A stretch of 43,592 nucleotides of DNA from Methylobacterium sp. E-065 (GCF_022829605.1 NZ_JAKSYD010000084.1:1-43592), one strand, 5' to 3'. Positions 8,992 to 20,598 are shown, counted from the first letter of the stretch. Translations and numbers: made by a program. The notes: generated by a model not told the origin, from the letters alone.

Positions 8992-9001
8992 GCGGGCCGG
9001 C

Positions 9002-9478
9002 TCAGCGCTGGGCTGCACCCGGGTTGCGGCCCGGCAGGCGCGGCACCACCGTTCCGCGCCGCTCGACCGGCACGTCGCAGGCGTAGGCGAACTCCGACTT
9101 CAGCGAATCGAACACGGTCTCGCCGGTGATCCGGCAATCCTCGCGCACGGTCTCGTCGAGATAGGCGCGGGCGGCCGTGCGGAAGCGCGTCACCCGGGTC
9201 GCACCCGGCTCCGGATCGATGCGGACCTCACTCAGGTTGCAGCCGGCATATTCGCGCAGGGCGTTGGAGACGACCAGCATCCGGCGCAGCTGCCGGTTGT
9301 CGTAGACCTCGTAGGGTTCCTTGCAGCCGATCGTGACCACCTGCGGCGTCAGCGCCACGTAGTTCCGGGAGATGTAGGCGAACCCGGTGGTGCAGCCGGC
9401 AAGCGCCGAACCCAGGATCAGGGCGCCGAGGGAGAGCCGGAGGTGCCCTGGAGCCGCGCGCTTCCGCATCCTCGTCAT
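9002..9478 (-). CDS. Putative lipoprotein of unknown function
   Basis: The N terminus has basic residues (TRMRKR), a hydrophobic stretch and the lipobox LAGC, so it should be lipid-modified and anchored in the envelope. The mature part of ~130 residues has conserved-looking cysteines (IGCKEP, AGCNLS, EDCRIT, YACDVP). The family was not recognised. Three ATGs are possible (9523, 9478, 9469). 9478 gives a signal peptide of ordinary length and is preferred, though none has a convincing ribosome site. The gene ends 10 bp from the opposing small gene. Confidence 0.7.
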   Translation of the reverse strand: MTRMRKRAAPGHLRLSLGALILGSALAGCTTGFAYISRNYVALTPQVVTIGCKEPYEVYDNRQLRRMLVVSNALREYAGCNLSEVRIDPEPGATRVTRFRTAARAYLDETVREDCRITGETVFDSLKSEFAYACDVPVERRGTVVPRLPGRNPGAAQR

Positions 9479-9769
9479 CCCAAGCCCGATACCGCCCCGC
9501 TCCCCGGCGAGGCGCGCGAGCATTGAAACGGCTCCGCTTGTGCCGTCAATGCGTTTGTGGTTCGCATCGCCCGCGCCGGGTGGGACTCAGCTCCCTGGCG
9601 TCCGGCACGGGTTCGGCATGTCCTTCGTCCCGGGCCTGGAGGCCTGACCGGCAACGACGGTGTGCGTCACAACATAGGTGCGGCAGGCCGGGGGCGCACC
9701 GCGTTCGAACCGGCCGAGGATCGACAAGATCGTCGATCGACCGGACAGCGTGGCCATAACGCGCTTGCA
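9479..9769. other. Intergenic region upstream of lexA
   Basis: About 290 bp between the lipoprotein start and the lexA operator. Short overlapping reading frames exist but have mixed codon use and no convincing ribosome sites, so nothing is called. It includes GTTCGAAC at 9704-9711, a palindrome too short to interpret. Confidence 0.5.
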
Positions 9770-9784
9770 GAACACTTGCGGAAC
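9770..9784. promoter_or_regulatory. LexA (SOS) box upstream of lexA
   Basis: GAAC at 9770-9773, seven bases, then GAAC at 9781-9784. On the other strand this reads GTTC-N7-GTTC, the alphaproteobacterial LexA box. It lies 71 bp before the lexA ATG and indicates autoregulation. Confidence 0.9.
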
Positions 9785-9793
9785 GTTTAACCT

Positions 9794-9808
9794 GTTCGCG
9801 ATTTGTTT
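9794..9808. promoter_or_regulatory. Possible second, degenerate LexA box
   Basis: GTTC at 9794-9797, seven bases, then GTTT at 9805-9808. It matches the direct-repeat box with one mismatch, in opposite orientation to the box at 9770 and ten bases after it. It may be a weaker second operator for lexA. Confidence 0.4.
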
Positions 9809-9854
9809 CAGAGGCCGCCTCGGGGCGGTCCGCAAAGTCGCGAGGCCCCCGTCG

Positions 9855-10583
9855 ATGCTCACGCGCAAGCAGCTTGACCTCCTGCGGTTCATCCAGAGCC
9901 GCGTGCAGGAATGCGGCGTTCCCCCGTCCTTCGACGAGATGAAGGATGCGCTCGATCTCAAGTCAAAGTCGGGCATCCACCGGCTTATCACGGCCTTGGA
10001 GGAACGCGGCTTCCTGCGCCGGCTGCCGAATCGGGCGCGCGCCATCGAGGTGATCCGCATCCCCGAAAGCCTGGCGCAGGCGGCGGCGCCCACTCCGGAG
10101 CCGCGCCGCTTCACCCCAAGCGTGGTGGAGGGCGGCAAGTCCCGACAGCCGGCGGCGCCTCCCATGCCGGCGAGCGCACGGATGATCGACGATTCCGGTC
10201 GGGCCATCTCCATCCCTGTCATGGGTCGGATTGCGGCCGGAACACCGGTCTCGGCGATCCAGAACCAGAGCCACGCCATCACGCTGTCGCCGGACTTTCT
10301 CGCGGGCGGTGAGCACTACGCCCTGGAGGTGCGCGGCGATTCGATGGTTGAAGCCGGGATCCTCGACGGCGACCTCGTGGTGATCCGCAAGCAGGACACC
10401 GCCAATACCGGCGACATCATCGTGGCGTTGATCGACGACGAGGAGGCGACGCTCAAGCGCCTGCGCCGCCGCGGCTCTTCGATCGCCCTGGAGGCTGCCA
10501 ACCCGGCCTACGAGACCCGCGTCCTGGGCCCCGACCGGGTCCAGATCCAAGGCCGGCTGGTCAGCCTCGTTCGCCGCTACTGA
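9855..10583 (+). CDS. lexA: LexA, SOS repressor
   Basis: This 242-residue repressor and self-cleaving protease controls the DNA-damage response. The N-terminal winged helix-turn-helix spans ~1-65 ([13 protein letters not shown] through [17 protein letters not shown]). A long linker leads to the S24 peptidase domain, with the Ala128-Gly129 cleavage bond in GRIAAGTPV, catalytic Ser163 in GDSMVEAGI and Lys201 in EATLKRL. All catalytic elements are present. ATG 9855 matches the family start (MLTRKQ). The gene sits behind a GAAC-N7-GAAC operator at 9770. Its stop overlaps the stop of convergent comEC by seven bases. Confidence 0.96.
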   Translation: MLTRKQLDLLRFIQSRVQECGVPPSFDEMKDALDLKSKSGIHRLITALEERGFLRRLPNRARAIEVIRIPESLAQAAAPTPEPRRFTPSVVEGGKSRQPAAPPMPASARMIDDSGRAISIPVMGRIAAGTPVSAIQNQSHAITLSPDFLAGGEHYALEVRGDSMVEAGILDGDLVVIRKQDTANTGDIIVALIDDEEATLKRLRRRGSSIALEAANPAYETRVLGPDRVQIQGRLVSLVRRY

Positions 10584-12847
10584 AGGGGTTCGGCGGGGGC
10601 GTCGATCACGACGTCCGTCGCCGGGGCCTGTGGCGTTTCGGGTAACGCCATGCCGCCGGCTGCTCCGATGGGGGAATCCGTCGATTCGAGACGCGTACGG
10701 GCAGGCCTCGGACGCCAGGGGGCGGACCGGCCGTCGCCGTGGGCGGTGCGCATCGTAAACCCGTTTCCATCAGCACGCAGGGCGACGGCCCCGTTCATGG
10801 CCAGCATCCGGCGATCGATCACCAGAGGCCCCGTGCAGGTCGGCGGCGCCGCGAGGCTCGTGATCAGCACGGCGGCCCGGGCACAATCCTCCGGGAAGGC
10901 GCGCCGATCGCGGACCAGGGCAACGGCCCGTCCGTCCGGGAGAAGCGCGGTACAGCCGAGCCGGTCGCAGCGGCCGCCCGGCGCCGCACCGGAGCCGCGG
11001 TCGAGCCGCCGCCCGTCGCCATCCGCCTTCAGCCATTGCTCCAGCACGAAGCCCGAGGGGCTGCCGAGGATCGCGAGCCGGCTATCCGGGCCGCGTACCG
11101 CGGCGCCCCAGCCCTGCCGGTCGACATAGAGATCGTGGCGCTCCGGTTGGGCCATCAGGCCAAGCCCGAGCAGTACGGGTGGCAGGGCAAGCCAGCGGAG
11201 CTGCGAAACCGGTAGCGTTGCTAGGAGCAGCGCTGCCGTCAGGGCGGCGAGGGCCCCGGTGCCGAAGGCTGGCACCACCACGCTGGCCCGCTCGAACCCG
11301 GCGATCCAATGCGAAATCGCCAGCATGCCGCCCACCGCCTGTCCCATCAGCCACCAGACCGGCCGGTCGAGGGCGAAGGGATAGGCAATGCACCCGATCA
11401 CGGCCGAGGGCATCACCACCAGCGAGACGAGCGGCAGGGTCAGAGCGTTGCCGATAAGGCCGAAGGGCTGGATCGTCTGGAAGTGGTAGGTGGCGAAGGG
11501 CGCGGTCGCGATCTGCGCCACCAGCGTCGTCGCCAGGGTGCCGGTGACCGCCGACAGGCTGGTCCCGACGAACCGGCCTATCCGTCCCGCCCCGGGCCGT
11601 ACGAACAGGCGCCCGTCGATCAGCCGCGCACAGGCGATCAGCCCGGCCACCGCGCCGAACGACATCTGGAAGCTCGGGCCCAGCAGCCCTTCCGGTTCAC
11701 GGGCCAGGGCGATCAGGGCGGCCAGTGCGAGGTTGCGCATTGACAGGGCTGGCCGGTCCGCGAGAATCGCGCCCAGCATGATCAGGGTCATGATCAGCGA
11801 GCGCTCGGCGGCGATGTCCCAGCCCGAGAAGGCGCAATAGCCGCTCACCCCCACCATGGCGAAGCCGGCCGCGATCTTCTTGATCGGCCAGAACAGGGCG
11901 CAGTGGGGGACCAAAGCGAGGAAAGCCCGCACCAGCCAGAACACCACGCCGGCGGCCAGCACCATGTGGAGGCCCGAGATCGAGACCACGTGGTAGATCC
12001 CGGCGGCGCGCAGGGCATCGTTGCTCGCCGGACCGATCAGCCCACGCTTGCCGGTCACCAGGGCGGCCGCCACGGCCCCCGCCTGGCCACCCTCGGCCTC
12101 GGCGATCCGGCGGGTCAGGACGTTGCGGGCCTCGTCCAGCATCGCGGCGAGTAGCAGGCGCAGGGGCGGCGGTTCCGTGGGGGGCCGGACCGTGACCGCG
12201 CCGACCAGCGAGCCGACCGCGCCGATCCCCTGAAAATACGCATCCCGGGCGAAGTCGTAGCCGCCGGGTCGGGCCGCCTCCGGGGGTGGCAGCAGGCGTG
12301 CGGTCGCCGCGATGGTCTCGCCCGGCCTCGGGATCGGCGTCTTGCGGAACGAGACGCGCACCCGGGCCGGCCGCACCTCGGGCCTGAGCCCAGCAAAGCT
12401 ATCCACCCGAATCACCAGCCGGGCGCCGACCTCGCGCTCGTCGAGCGCCTCAATCGTCCCGGTGAGCGGCCCGATCGTGGTCCGCGCCAGGATCGGCGCG
12501 GCCACCTGCGCGACGCGCCAGGTCGCCGCCGCGAAGCCAAGGAACGCGAAGCCCGCCGCGAGCGCCAGCGCCATTGCCACCGGCCGGGCCCCCAGGAACG
12601 GCACCGGCGCGAGCGCCAGCGCGGCCCCGATCAGCGGGGCGGCCAGGACGGGCGTGCCGTCCACGACCCCGAAATACAGCAGGATCCCGGCCCCGAACGC
12701 CACCGCCAGCCAGGGGAACAGGCGGCGCTGCTCGGCCTCTCGGGCAAGGCCCTCGGCCACCCAATGCCGGAAAGCCGGAAGCGCGGGCGCACGCGGAGCG
12801 GCGAGCACAAGGGTGCCCCCCGTCAGCCTCGCGCCGATCCGCCGCAT
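10577..12847 (-). CDS. comEC: ComEC/Rec2-family DNA uptake channel
   Basis: This is a 756-residue polytopic inner-membrane protein of the ComEC/Rec2 family, which carries transforming DNA across the membrane. Order: a short N-terminal cytoplasmic part, two or three hydrophobic helices, a periplasmic DUF4131/OB-like domain (~95-240), then the competence helices with the conserved [13 protein letters not shown] motif. The C-terminal ~170 residues lie where a metallo-beta-lactamase-like domain would be. They show no HxHxDH zinc motif and seem degenerate, as in many alphaproteobacterial members. The 3' end overlaps lexA by seven bases. It diverges from gltX over ~180 bp. Confidence 0.9.
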   Translation of the reverse strand: MRRIGARLTGGTLVLAAPRAPALPAFRHWVAEGLAREAEQRRLFPWLAVAFGAGILLYFGVVDGTPVLAAPLIGAALALAPVPFLGARPVAMALALAAGFAFLGFAAATWRVAQVAAPILARTTIGPLTGTIEALDEREVGARLVIRVDSFAGLRPEVRPARVRVSFRKTPIPRPGETIAATARLLPPPEAARPGGYDFARDAYFQGIGAVGSLVGAVTVRPPTEPPPLRLLLAAMLDEARNVLTRRIAEAEGGQAGAVAAALVTGKRGLIGPASNDALRAAGIYHVVSISGLHMVLAAGVVFWLVRAFLALVPHCALFWPIKKIAAGFAMVGVSGYCAFSGWDIAAERSLIMTLIMLGAILADRPALSMRNLALAALIALAREPEGLLGPSFQMSFGAVAGLIACARLIDGRLFVRPGAGRIGRFVGTSLSAVTGTLATTLVAQIATAPFATYHFQTIQPFGLIGNALTLPLVSLVVMPSAVIGCIAYPFALDRPVWWLMGQAVGGMLAISHWIAGFERASVVVPAFGTGALAALTAALLLATLPVSQLRWLALPPVLLGLGLMAQPERHDLYVDRQGWGAAVRGPDSRLAILGSPSGFVLEQWLKADGDGRRLDRGSGAAPGGRCDRLGCTALLPDGRAVALVRDRRAFPEDCARAAVLITSLAAPPTCTGPLVIDRRMLAMNGAVALRADGNGFTMRTAHGDGRSAPWRPRPARTRLESTDSPIGAAGGMALPETPQAPATDVVIDAPAEPLQ

Positions 12848-13028
12848 TGCCCCTGCCCCGATCCGCGCGACCTGTCTTCGGCGGCCGGGCGATTCCCCGG
12901 GCGATTCTTAACGCATCCGCAGCCCCGTGCTACAGGCGGCGCTTCGTGCTACGGGCGCCCTTTCGAGCGTGCCCGTGTCGAGCTCACCGTCCCGCGCTCC
13001 CCGCCTCGCCCCCGAACATACCGGACCG

Positions 13029-14456
13029 ATGTCCTCAGCCGTCGTCACGCGCTTCGCCCCCTCGCCTACCGGCTACCTGCATATCGGCGGGGCCCGGACA
13101 GCGCTGTTCAACTGGCTCTATGCCCGTCACACGGGCGGCCGGATGCTGCTGCGCATCGAGGATACCGATCGGGAGCGCTCGACCAAGGGCGCGATCGACG
13201 CGATTCTCGATGGGCTCACCTGGCTGGGCCTCGACTGGGACGGCGACGTGGTGTTCCAGTTCGCCCGCGCCGAGCGCCATCGCGCCGTGGCCGAGGAGTT
13301 GCTGGCCGCGGGGCGCGCCTATCACTGCTACGCCACCGCCGAGGAGCTCACGCAGATGCGCGAGTCCGCCCGTGCCGAGGGGCGGGCCCCGCGCTACGAC
13401 GGCCGCTGGCGCGACCGCGACCCCTCCGACGCACCCGCCGGGATCAAGCCGGTGATCCGTCTGCGCGCGCCTGCCGAGGGCGAGACCGTGGTGGAGGACG
13501 CTGTCCAGGGCCGGGTGACCTGGGCCAACAAGGATCTCGACGATCTCGTCCTGCTGCGCTCGGACGGAACGCCGACCTACATGCTCGCCGTGGTGGTGGA
13601 CGACCACGACATGGGCGTCACCCAGGTGATCCGTGGCGACGACCACCTCACCAATGCCGCCCGCCAGGCCCAGATCTTCTCCGCGCTCGGCTGGGACATC
13701 CCCAAGATGGCCCATATCCCGCTGATCCACGGGTCGGATGGGGCCAAGCTGTCAAAGCGCCACGGGGCGCTCGGCGTCGAGGCCTATCGCGATCTCGGCT
13801 ACCTGCCGGCGGCGCTCCGCAACTACCTCGTGCGGCTCGGCTGGAGCCATGGCGACCAGGAAGTGTTCTCCACCGAGGAGATGATCGCGGCCTTCGATCT
13901 CGGAGCGGTGGGGCGTTCGGCGGCCCGGTTCGACTTCGCCAAGCTCGCCAACCTCAACGGCCTCTACATCCGCGGCAGCGCCGATGCCAACCTCGTTGCG
14001 GCGATCGAGACGATCCTGCCACAGGTCGGGCCCGAGCGCGGCCTGTCGGCGCCGCTGCCGTCGGATCTTAAGGACAAGCTCACTCAGGCCATGCCGGGGC
14101 TGAAGGAGCGGGCCAAGACCCTGATCGAACTCCTCGACAGCGCCTACTACCTGTATGCCCAGCGCCCATTGGGGCTCGACGATAAGGCCCGCGCGCTTCT
14201 CTCCGATGAGGGTCGCGCGCGCCTTGCCGGCGTCAAGCCGGCCTTGGAGGCGCTCCCCGAGTGGAGCGCGACCTCGACCGAGGGCGCAGTGCGCCAATAC
14301 GCGGAAGAAGCCGGCTGCAAGCTCGGGCAGGTCGCCCAGCCCCTGCGGGCGGCGCTCACCGGACGCACCACCTCCCCGCCTCTGTTCGACGTGATGGCGG
14401 TGCTCGGTCGGGACGAGACCCTGGCTCGCCTCGGTGATCAGGCCCCGCAGGTCTGA
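13029..14456 (+). CDS. gltX: Glutamyl-tRNA synthetase
   Basis: This class I aminoacyl-tRNA synthetase has 475 residues, a normal length. It charges tRNA-Glu; in many alphaproteobacteria it also mis-charges tRNA-Gln for GatCAB. The HIGH-type signature is [16 protein letters not shown] at residues ~8-23, and the KMSKS-type loop is AKLSKRHG. The [12 protein letters not shown] block marks the start of the anticodon-binding part. ATG 13029 gives the family-standard beginning directly before TRFAPSPTG; the 34 extra upstream in-frame codons are rejected. It lies next to gltA on the same strand. Confidence 0.96.
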   Translation: MSSAVVTRFAPSPTGYLHIGGARTALFNWLYARHTGGRMLLRIEDTDRERSTKGAIDAILDGLTWLGLDWDGDVVFQFARAERHRAVAEELLAAGRAYHCYATAEELTQMRESARAEGRAPRYDGRWRDRDPSDAPAGIKPVIRLRAPAEGETVVEDAVQGRVTWANKDLDDLVLLRSDGTPTYMLAVVVDDHDMGVTQVIRGDDHLTNAARQAQIFSALGWDIPKMAHIPLIHGSDGAKLSKRHGALGVEAYRDLGYLPAALRNYLVRLGWSHGDQEVFSTEEMIAAFDLGAVGRSAARFDFAKLANLNGLYIRGSADANLVAAIETILPQVGPERGLSAPLPSDLKDKLTQAMPGLKERAKTLIELLDSAYYLYAQRPLGLDDKARALLSDEGRARLAGVKPALEALPEWSATSTEGAVRQYAEEAGCKLGQVAQPLRAALTGRTTSPPLFDVMAVLGRDETLARLGDQAPQV

Positions 14457-14465
14457 GGCCTCTTG

Positions 14466-14518
14466 GGAACCGCGGGTTCCGGCCCGGATTTCGCATGATG
14501 CAATTCGTTTGACGAATT
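14466..14518. promoter_or_regulatory. Two perfect inverted repeats between gltX and gltA
   Basis: GGAACC-GCG-GGTTCC spans 14466-14480 just after the gltX stop; it could end transcription, although no T run follows. AATTCGT-TTG-ACGAATT spans 14502-14518 and overlaps a TTGACG element that could be a -35 site for gltA. The second is either an operator for a dimeric regulator or another RNA hairpin. Confidence 0.45.
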
Positions 14519-14692
14519 CGCTTGGCGTCGGGGTTCGGTTGTCACCGACCCCGTTGCTGCTGCAGTGCCGTTTGGGTAACCCATGCCAGTGAGCACCCGC
14601 AGCATAACGCGGTGTGCTTGAGGCCCCCGGGGCCGATTCGGCGCAGCCCGAGTCCGGCATCCGCCACGTCGCCAGAGAAGGGTCCACGATCC

Positions 14693-15982
<1,290 letters not shown>

Positions 15983-16011
15983 GGCGGACCTGTCCTCGGA
16001 GAACACTGACG

Positions 16012-16036
16012 GGGCGGCCGAGAGGCCGCCCTTCGT
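16012..16036 (+). terminator. Terminator-like hairpin after gltA
   Basis: GGGCGGCC at 16012-16019 pairs with GGCCGCCC at 16024-16031 around a GAGA tetraloop. A weak T-containing tail (TTCGTGTT) follows. The stem is strong but the tail is not a real T run, so termination may be partial. The next gene starts at once. Confidence 0.55.
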
Positions 16037-16940
16037 GTTCGTGGAGGTGCCGGACGGGTTCGGCCTCCGCCTCCCCTACCACCCGCCCTACGACTGGGCG
16101 GCGATCCACGCCTTCCTGGGCAAGCGAGCGATCGCCGGCCTAGAGTCAATTGCGCCTGATGGCTCGGCCTACAGGCGCACGATCCGCGTCGCGGAGCGAC
16201 ACGGGATCCTGACGGTGGAGCCTGCTGGGGATCACCTTTGGGTCGCATTGCGCAGCATCGATCCCGTCCACGCCTCCCCGGTGGCCGAGCGTCTGCGCCG
16301 CCTGTTCGATTGCGACGCGAATCCGGCCACCATCGCGGCGTTCCTCAATGCAGATCCGATCCTGGCCCCGATGGTAGCGGCACGGCCGGGCCTGCGCCTG
16401 CCGGGCGCCTGGGAGCCGTTCGAAACCGGCTGCCGGGCGATCCTCGGCCAGCAGGTCTCGGTGACGGCTGCGATCGGGCTCGCCGGCAAGCTGGTCGCGG
16501 CGTTCGGGACGCCGCTTGCCGCGCCAGTGGGCGGCCTGACCCACGTCTTTCCGGACCCGGCGGCGCTGGTCGAGGCGGATATCGCCCTGGCGCTCAACAT
16601 GCCGCGGGCCCGCGGCGCGGCGATCCGGGCGCTCGCGGCGGCAGCGCTGAACGATCCGGACCTGTTCGCCCCGGCGGTGTCGCTGGACGCTGCGGTTTTG
16701 CGCTTCACGGCGATCCGCGGAATTGGGCCTTGGACCGCGCAGTACATCGCCATGCGGGCGCTCAAGCTGCCGGATGCTCTGCTGGTGGGCGATGTCGGAC
16801 TGCTGCGGGCGCTTGAGGCCGGCGTCGGGCGGCCGAGCCCTGCTGAACTTTTGGCGCGCGCTGAGGCATGGCGGCCGTTCCGGGCCTACGCGGCTCAGTA
16901 CCTCTGGGCGGCGGATGAGGCGGCTGTGAAGGGGCGGTGA
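16035..16940 (+). CDS. AlkA-type DNA-3-methyladenine glycosylase II
   Basis: This 301-residue base-excision enzyme removes alkylated purines. The N-terminal AlkA_N part shows LPYHPPYDWAAIHAFLGKRA. The helix-hairpin-helix domain shows GCRAILGQQVSVTAA and the hairpin AIRGIGPWTAQYIAMRAL. It is followed by VGDVGLLRAL, whose Asp sits where AlkA has its catalytic Asp. GTG 16035 is the first in-frame start after the gltA hairpin and immediately precedes conserved sequence. No ada methyltransferase gene adjoins it. It was not called alkA outright because some relatives are broad-range HhH glycosylases. Confidence 0.85.
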   Translation: MFVEVPDGFGLRLPYHPPYDWAAIHAFLGKRAIAGLESIAPDGSAYRRTIRVAERHGILTVEPAGDHLWVALRSIDPVHASPVAERLRRLFDCDANPATIAAFLNADPILAPMVAARPGLRLPGAWEPFETGCRAILGQQVSVTAAIGLAGKLVAAFGTPLAAPVGGLTHVFPDPAALVEADIALALNMPRARGAAIRALAAAALNDPDLFAPAVSLDAAVLRFTAIRGIGPWTAQYIAMRALKLPDALLVGDVGLLRALEAGVGRPSPAELLARAEAWRPFRAYAAQYLWAADEAAVKGR

Positions 16941-17012
16941 GGCGAGCGGTAGGCTTCCTTTTCCGCATGGTGACGGCGGTTTAACTTATGGGCCGGCTGG
17001 GGGGCCTGGTTG

Positions 17013-17447
17013 ATGTCGGAACTGGACTACGAAGCGCGCGACAAGCTCGTCGTGAACGAGCGCATTAAATTCTCCGCCACCTATGCCAACGGCCTCGCTA
17101 TCGCAATCTTTGCCGTGGGCGGTTTTGCGCCGTTCATATCGACCGCCCTATCGGACCGTCCGCACTTCGAGCCCGTGCTCTTCGCCATGGTGGTTTGCTG
17201 GATCATGAGTGGTGCCATACATTGGTTTGTGAGGCGCACGCTTCGGGATCTTGGCCATGACGACAGCCCAGTTCCTTCTCCTGCTTGCTGTCCCGATTGG
17301 TGGCGGTGTGTTGGCCTTTGGCGCGCTCTGGCTCAATCACCGCTCGCACTGAGACGGGATCTGTCCCACCCGCGCCCTCATCCTGGGATGCCGGGGCGTA
17401 GCGGAGGCCTCGAAGGAGCCCTCCAACCAGTCGCGCGATCCCTGTAA
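17013..17447 (+). CDS. Small membrane protein, 3' end possibly frameshifted
   Basis: ATG 17013 opens a protein with a polar start (SELDYEARDKLVVNERIKF) and two membrane segments, NGLAIAIFAVGGFAPFIS and VLFAMVVCWIMSGAIHWF, ending in a basic stretch. Up to about base 17255 the third codon positions are mostly G/C, like its neighbours. After that the frame becomes Pro/Arg-rich with roughly random third positions, and the coding signal moves to the overlapping gene at 17257. The real protein is probably ~80 residues, with an upstream indel or an unusual extension producing the long tail. The family was not recognised. Confidence 0.5.
   Translation: MSELDYEARDKLVVNERIKFSATYANGLAIAIFAVGGFAPFISTALSDRPHFEPVLFAMVVCWIMSGAIHWFVRRTLRDLGHDDSPVPSPACCPDWWRCVGLWRALAQSPLALRRDLSHPRPHPGMPGRSGGLEGALQPVARSL
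17257..17352 (+). CDS. Single-pass membrane mini-protein (31 aa)
   Basis: ATG 17257 to TGA 17352 encodes 31 residues. The sequence is one hydrophobic helix (FLLLLAVPIGGGVLAFGALWL) with a short basic C-terminal tail (NHRSH). It overlaps the 3' part of the gene at 17013 in the +1 frame and carries the better coding signal there. The pair could be two coupled small membrane proteins. Function unknown. Confidence 0.5.
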   Translation: MTTAQFLLLLAVPIGGGVLAFGALWLNHRSH

Positions 17448-17522
17448 GCCTCCTTCGGGGCTGCTGCACAGCATCTCAGGGTAAGGGCGCGGGTTGGAAG
17501 CCCGTCACCATCCCTCCCCGCT
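17353..17522. other. Intergenic region between small membrane genes and parC
   Basis: This 170-bp stretch lies between convergent genes. It contains the spaced inverted pair GAAGGAG/CTCCTTC near 17410-17455, which may form a hairpin, but no T-run terminator. No gene is seen. Confidence 0.4.
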
Positions 17523-19769
17523 TCACCGCCCGAACCGCTCGAACTTCGGGAAGCTGCGCGCCATCATCAGTCCGACCTCGGCGCGGTGGCCGATCCACTT
17601 CTCCAGCACCGTCGCGTTGGCGAGCCGACCTTCGGCTGAGCCGTCCTGCCAGGGCAGACCATCCGCCAGCTTGAACACGTGCGCGTCAATGAGCCCGCCG
17701 CTGCGGCAACGCTGGAGCCGGACGCCCTTGCCGCGGGCGAGTTCGGCTACCTCGGAGGTCGGGAAGATCAGCAGCAGCTTCTCGGTGTTGACCACCGCCA
17801 CGTGGTCGCCGTCCGCCGGCACCAGCACAGCCGCTTTGGCGTCACCGTCGAGGCCCAGTACGCTCTTGCCCTTGCGGGTGTTGGCCACGAGCGCGTCGGC
17901 GGGCGCTATGAAGCCGCGCCCGTCGGAGCCCGCGATCAGCAGCTTGGTCTCCGGCCGGTAGGGCAGAGCCGCCACGATCTCGGTGCCGTCGTCGAGGTCA
18001 GCCATCAGCCGCACCGGATCGCCGAAGCCGCGCCCGCCCGGCAGCTTCGACGCTTCCAGCGTGAACACCTTGCCGTTGGTGGCCAGCAGCAGGATTTTTT
18101 GCGTGGTCTCGGTCGGGAAGGCGATCTTCAGGGTGTCGTCGCCCTTGAAGGCCACACCCGACAGGTCGGCGACATGGCCCTTCAGCGCCCGGATCCAGCC
18201 CTTGGTCGAGACGAGCACGGTGATTGGCTCACGCTCGACCAAAGCTGCCGTGAAGTCGATGCCGCCGACATCCGGCGGGCTCGACAATTCCGTACGGCGC
18301 TTGCCCAGCTTGGTCTCGGGCCCAAAGGTCTTCTTCACGGCGCGGATCTGCGCCTGGATCGCCTTCCACTGCGCCGGCTCGGAGGCCAACAGGGCGTCGA
18401 TCTCGGCCTTCTCGGCGGTGAGCGCGTCCAGCTCGCGCTTCAGCTCCATCTCCTCGAGCTTGCGCAGGGAGCGCAGGCGGGTGTCGAGGATCGCGTTGGC
18501 CTGGATCTCGGTGAGTTCGAACCGGGCCATCAGGGCGGGCTTCGGCTCGTCCTCCTCGCGGATGATGCGGATCACCTCGTCGAGATCGAGATAGACGATG
18601 AGCAGGCCGCCCAGGATCTCGAGGCGCCGGTCGATCTGCCCGAGGCGGTAGCGCGAGCGGCGCTGCAGCACCACGCGGCGGTGATCGACCCATTCCCGCA
18701 GGCATTCGGTAAGCCCAATCACCTTCGGCACGAGGCCGCCGACCAAGACGTTGAGGTTGAGCGGGATCCGCGCCTCCAGCTCGGTCAGCCGGAACAGCGA
18801 TTCCATCAGGATCACCGGATCGACCGTGCGCGAGCGCGGCTCCAGCACGACGCGCACGTCCTCGGCGGATTCATCGCGCACGTCGGCCAAGAGCGGCAGC
18901 TTCTTCTCCTGCAGCAGCTCGGCCATCTTCTCGATCAGCCGGCCCTTCGGGATGCCGTAGGGGATCTCGGTGACGACGATGTTCCACGTGCCGCGGCCGA
19001 GATCCTCCTTGGCCCAGCGGGCGCGGACCCGGAAGGCGCCGCGGCCGGTGCGGTACGCTTCGGCGATCGATTCCGCCGAATCGACCAGGATGCCGCCGGT
19101 CGGGAAGTCCGGCCCCTGCACGAACTTGGCGAGATGCGCCGAGGTCGCCTCGGGATGGTTGATCAGGTAGAGCGCCGCGTCGCACAGCTCGGCGGCGTTG
19201 TGCGGCGGGATCGAGGTCGCCATGCCGACCGCGATGCCCTGGCTGCCGTTCGCCAGCAGGTTCGGGAAGGCCGCCGGCAGAACGATCGGCTCGTCCTTCT
19301 CGCCATTGTAGGAGGGCCTGAAATCGACCGTATCCTCGTCGATCCCGTCGAGCAGCAGGCGCGCGACCTCGGTGAGGCGCGCCTCGGTGTAGCGGTAGGC
19401 CGCTGGACCATCGCCGTCGATGTTGCCGAAATTGCCCTGGCCGTCGACCAGCGGGTAGCGCTGGGCGAAGTCCTGGGAGAGCCGCACCAGGGCGTCGTAG
19501 ATCGCTTGGTCGCCGTGCGGGTGGAAGTCGCCCATCACGTCGCCGACGATCTTGGCGCACTTCTTATGTGCAGTGTTCGGGTCGAGGCGGAGCAGCCGCA
19601 TGCCGTACAGGATGCGCCGATGCACGGGCTTCAGCCCGTCGCGGGCATCCGGCAGGGCCCGATGCATGATCGTGGAGAGCGCGTAGGCGAGGTAGCGCTC
19701 CTCCAGCGCGGATTTCAGCTCGACGCTCTCGATCCCGTCGCCGGACGGCGGCTCGAAGGGCTGGCCCAT
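17523..19769 (-). CDS. parC: DNA topoisomerase IV subunit A
   Basis: This 748-residue type IIA topoisomerase breakage-reunion subunit decatenates daughter chromosomes with ParE. The N-terminal winged-helix/tower core shows [20 protein letters not shown], the quinolone-pocket helix [17 protein letters not shown], and the active-site Tyr127 in AAYRYTEAR. The C-terminal beta-pinwheel blades lack the GyrA box (QRRGGKG), so ParC is favoured over GyrA. Residue 88, equivalent to the quinolone-resistance Ser80 of E. coli ParC, is Gln. recO lies just upstream on the same strand (110 bp), the usual Rhizobiales order. Confidence 0.95.
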   Translation of the reverse strand: MGQPFEPPSGDGIESVELKSALEERYLAYALSTIMHRALPDARDGLKPVHRRILYGMRLLRLDPNTAHKKCAKIVGDVMGDFHPHGDQAIYDALVRLSQDFAQRYPLVDGQGNFGNIDGDGPAAYRYTEARLTEVARLLLDGIDEDTVDFRPSYNGEKDEPIVLPAAFPNLLANGSQGIAVGMATSIPPHNAAELCDAALYLINHPEATSAHLAKFVQGPDFPTGGILVDSAESIAEAYRTGRGAFRVRARWAKEDLGRGTWNIVVTEIPYGIPKGRLIEKMAELLQEKKLPLLADVRDESAEDVRVVLEPRSRTVDPVILMESLFRLTELEARIPLNLNVLVGGLVPKVIGLTECLREWVDHRRVVLQRRSRYRLGQIDRRLEILGGLLIVYLDLDEVIRIIREEDEPKPALMARFELTEIQANAILDTRLRSLRKLEEMELKRELDALTAEKAEIDALLASEPAQWKAIQAQIRAVKKTFGPETKLGKRRTELSSPPDVGGIDFTAALVEREPITVLVSTKGWIRALKGHVADLSGVAFKGDDTLKIAFPTETTQKILLLATNGKVFTLEASKLPGGRGFGDPVRLMADLDDGTEIVAALPYRPETKLLIAGSDGRGFIAPADALVANTRKGKSVLGLDGDAKAAVLVPADGDHVAVVNTEKLLLIFPTSEVAELARGKGVRLQRCRSGGLIDAHVFKLADGLPWQDGSAEGRLANATVLEKWIGHRAEVGLMMARSFPKFERFGR

Positions 19770-19878
19770 GACGACTCCTCAATTCAACGTCATCACCGCG
19801 GCCCGTCAGCCGGGGGCCGCGCAACAGCGCCGACAACCCGAATCCGAGGCCGCGAAAATCTGGAACAGAACGCGAACA

Positions 19879-20598
19879 CTAGCCGGCCTCGCAGCCGAGC
19901 GCAACGAATCGCGTCCGCTCTTCGGGGGCTCCGAGGCCACGCGGCCCCCAGACGTGCCGGTCGAGGAAGTATCCCGTCAAGGTAAACCCTTGTGCAACGC
20001 CGTCCGGGCCGGGGGAACCGCCCGCGTGCAGGAAGGTCGGGAGCGCCAGCAGGCGATCGCGAAACGGCTCGCCCGCCGAGGCGCTGACCGCCCGTCCGCT
20101 CTTCGGCGAGACGTAGGCGAGGGCGTCGTTGCCGCCGGTGGCCGCGCAGGCGGTGAGATCGAGGCCGAAGCCGAGTTCCGACAGGATCTCCAGCTCGAAG
20201 CGCACCATCAAGGGCGGCGCGATGGCGGGGTCGTCAAGGTGCTCGACCAGGATCCCCGCCGCCGCGTAAAGCGCCGGGTGCGGATCGCGCTCGGGCAGGA
20301 GCCGCAGCAGCGCCGCCAGATGGCCCATCCCGTAGAGCGCCAAGCCCGATCCGATCAGCCGGGAGACCTGTGATTCGAGGGGTTCCACCGCGAAGGCGCC
20401 GAGACCCTCGTCGAGGCGCGCCCGCCATGTCAGGCGCACGCGGTTGCCGGGTTGCAGCACCGGCTGCATCCGGCGCGAGCGGCCGCCATGCACCAGGCCG
20501 AGATGGCGCCCGTGAGCCTCGGTCATCGCTTCGAGGATGACGCCGCTCTCCCCGTGCCGGCGCAGGCCGAGCACCAGGGCGTCGTCGGTCCATTGCAT
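19879..20598 (-). CDS. recO: DNA repair protein RecO
   Basis: RecO of 239 residues anneals DNA and, with RecR, loads RecA at gaps. The N-terminal OB fold begins [22 protein letters not shown] and continues [20 protein letters not shown] helical C-terminal domain includes [23 protein letters not shown]. This last stretch keeps one Cys; the four-Cys zinc site of some RecO proteins is absent. It precedes parC and may share its transcript. Confidence 0.93.
   Translation of the reverse strand: MQWTDDALVLGLRRHGESGVILEAMTEAHGRHLGLVHGGRSRRMQPVLQPGNRVRLTWRARLDEGLGAFAVEPLESQVSRLIGSGLALYGMGHLAALLRLLPERDPHPALYAAAGILVEHLDDPAIAPPLMVRFELEILSELGFGLDLTACAATGGNDALAYVSPKSGRAVSASAGEPFRDRLLALPTFLHAGGSPGPDGVAQGFTLTGYFLDRHVWGPRGLGAPEERTRFVALGCEAG

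Noticed and set aside
17523..19769. Acquired quinolone resistance in ParC (Gln at the Ser80 position)
   Set aside because: Gln here seems to be a natural residue in alphaproteobacterial ParC, so it is not evidence of selection.
17679..19985. Plus-strand open frame of ~770 codons opposite parC
   Set aside because: It is a shadow of parC, rich in Arg, Gly and His with no domains. The minus frame has the ParC active-site tyrosine.
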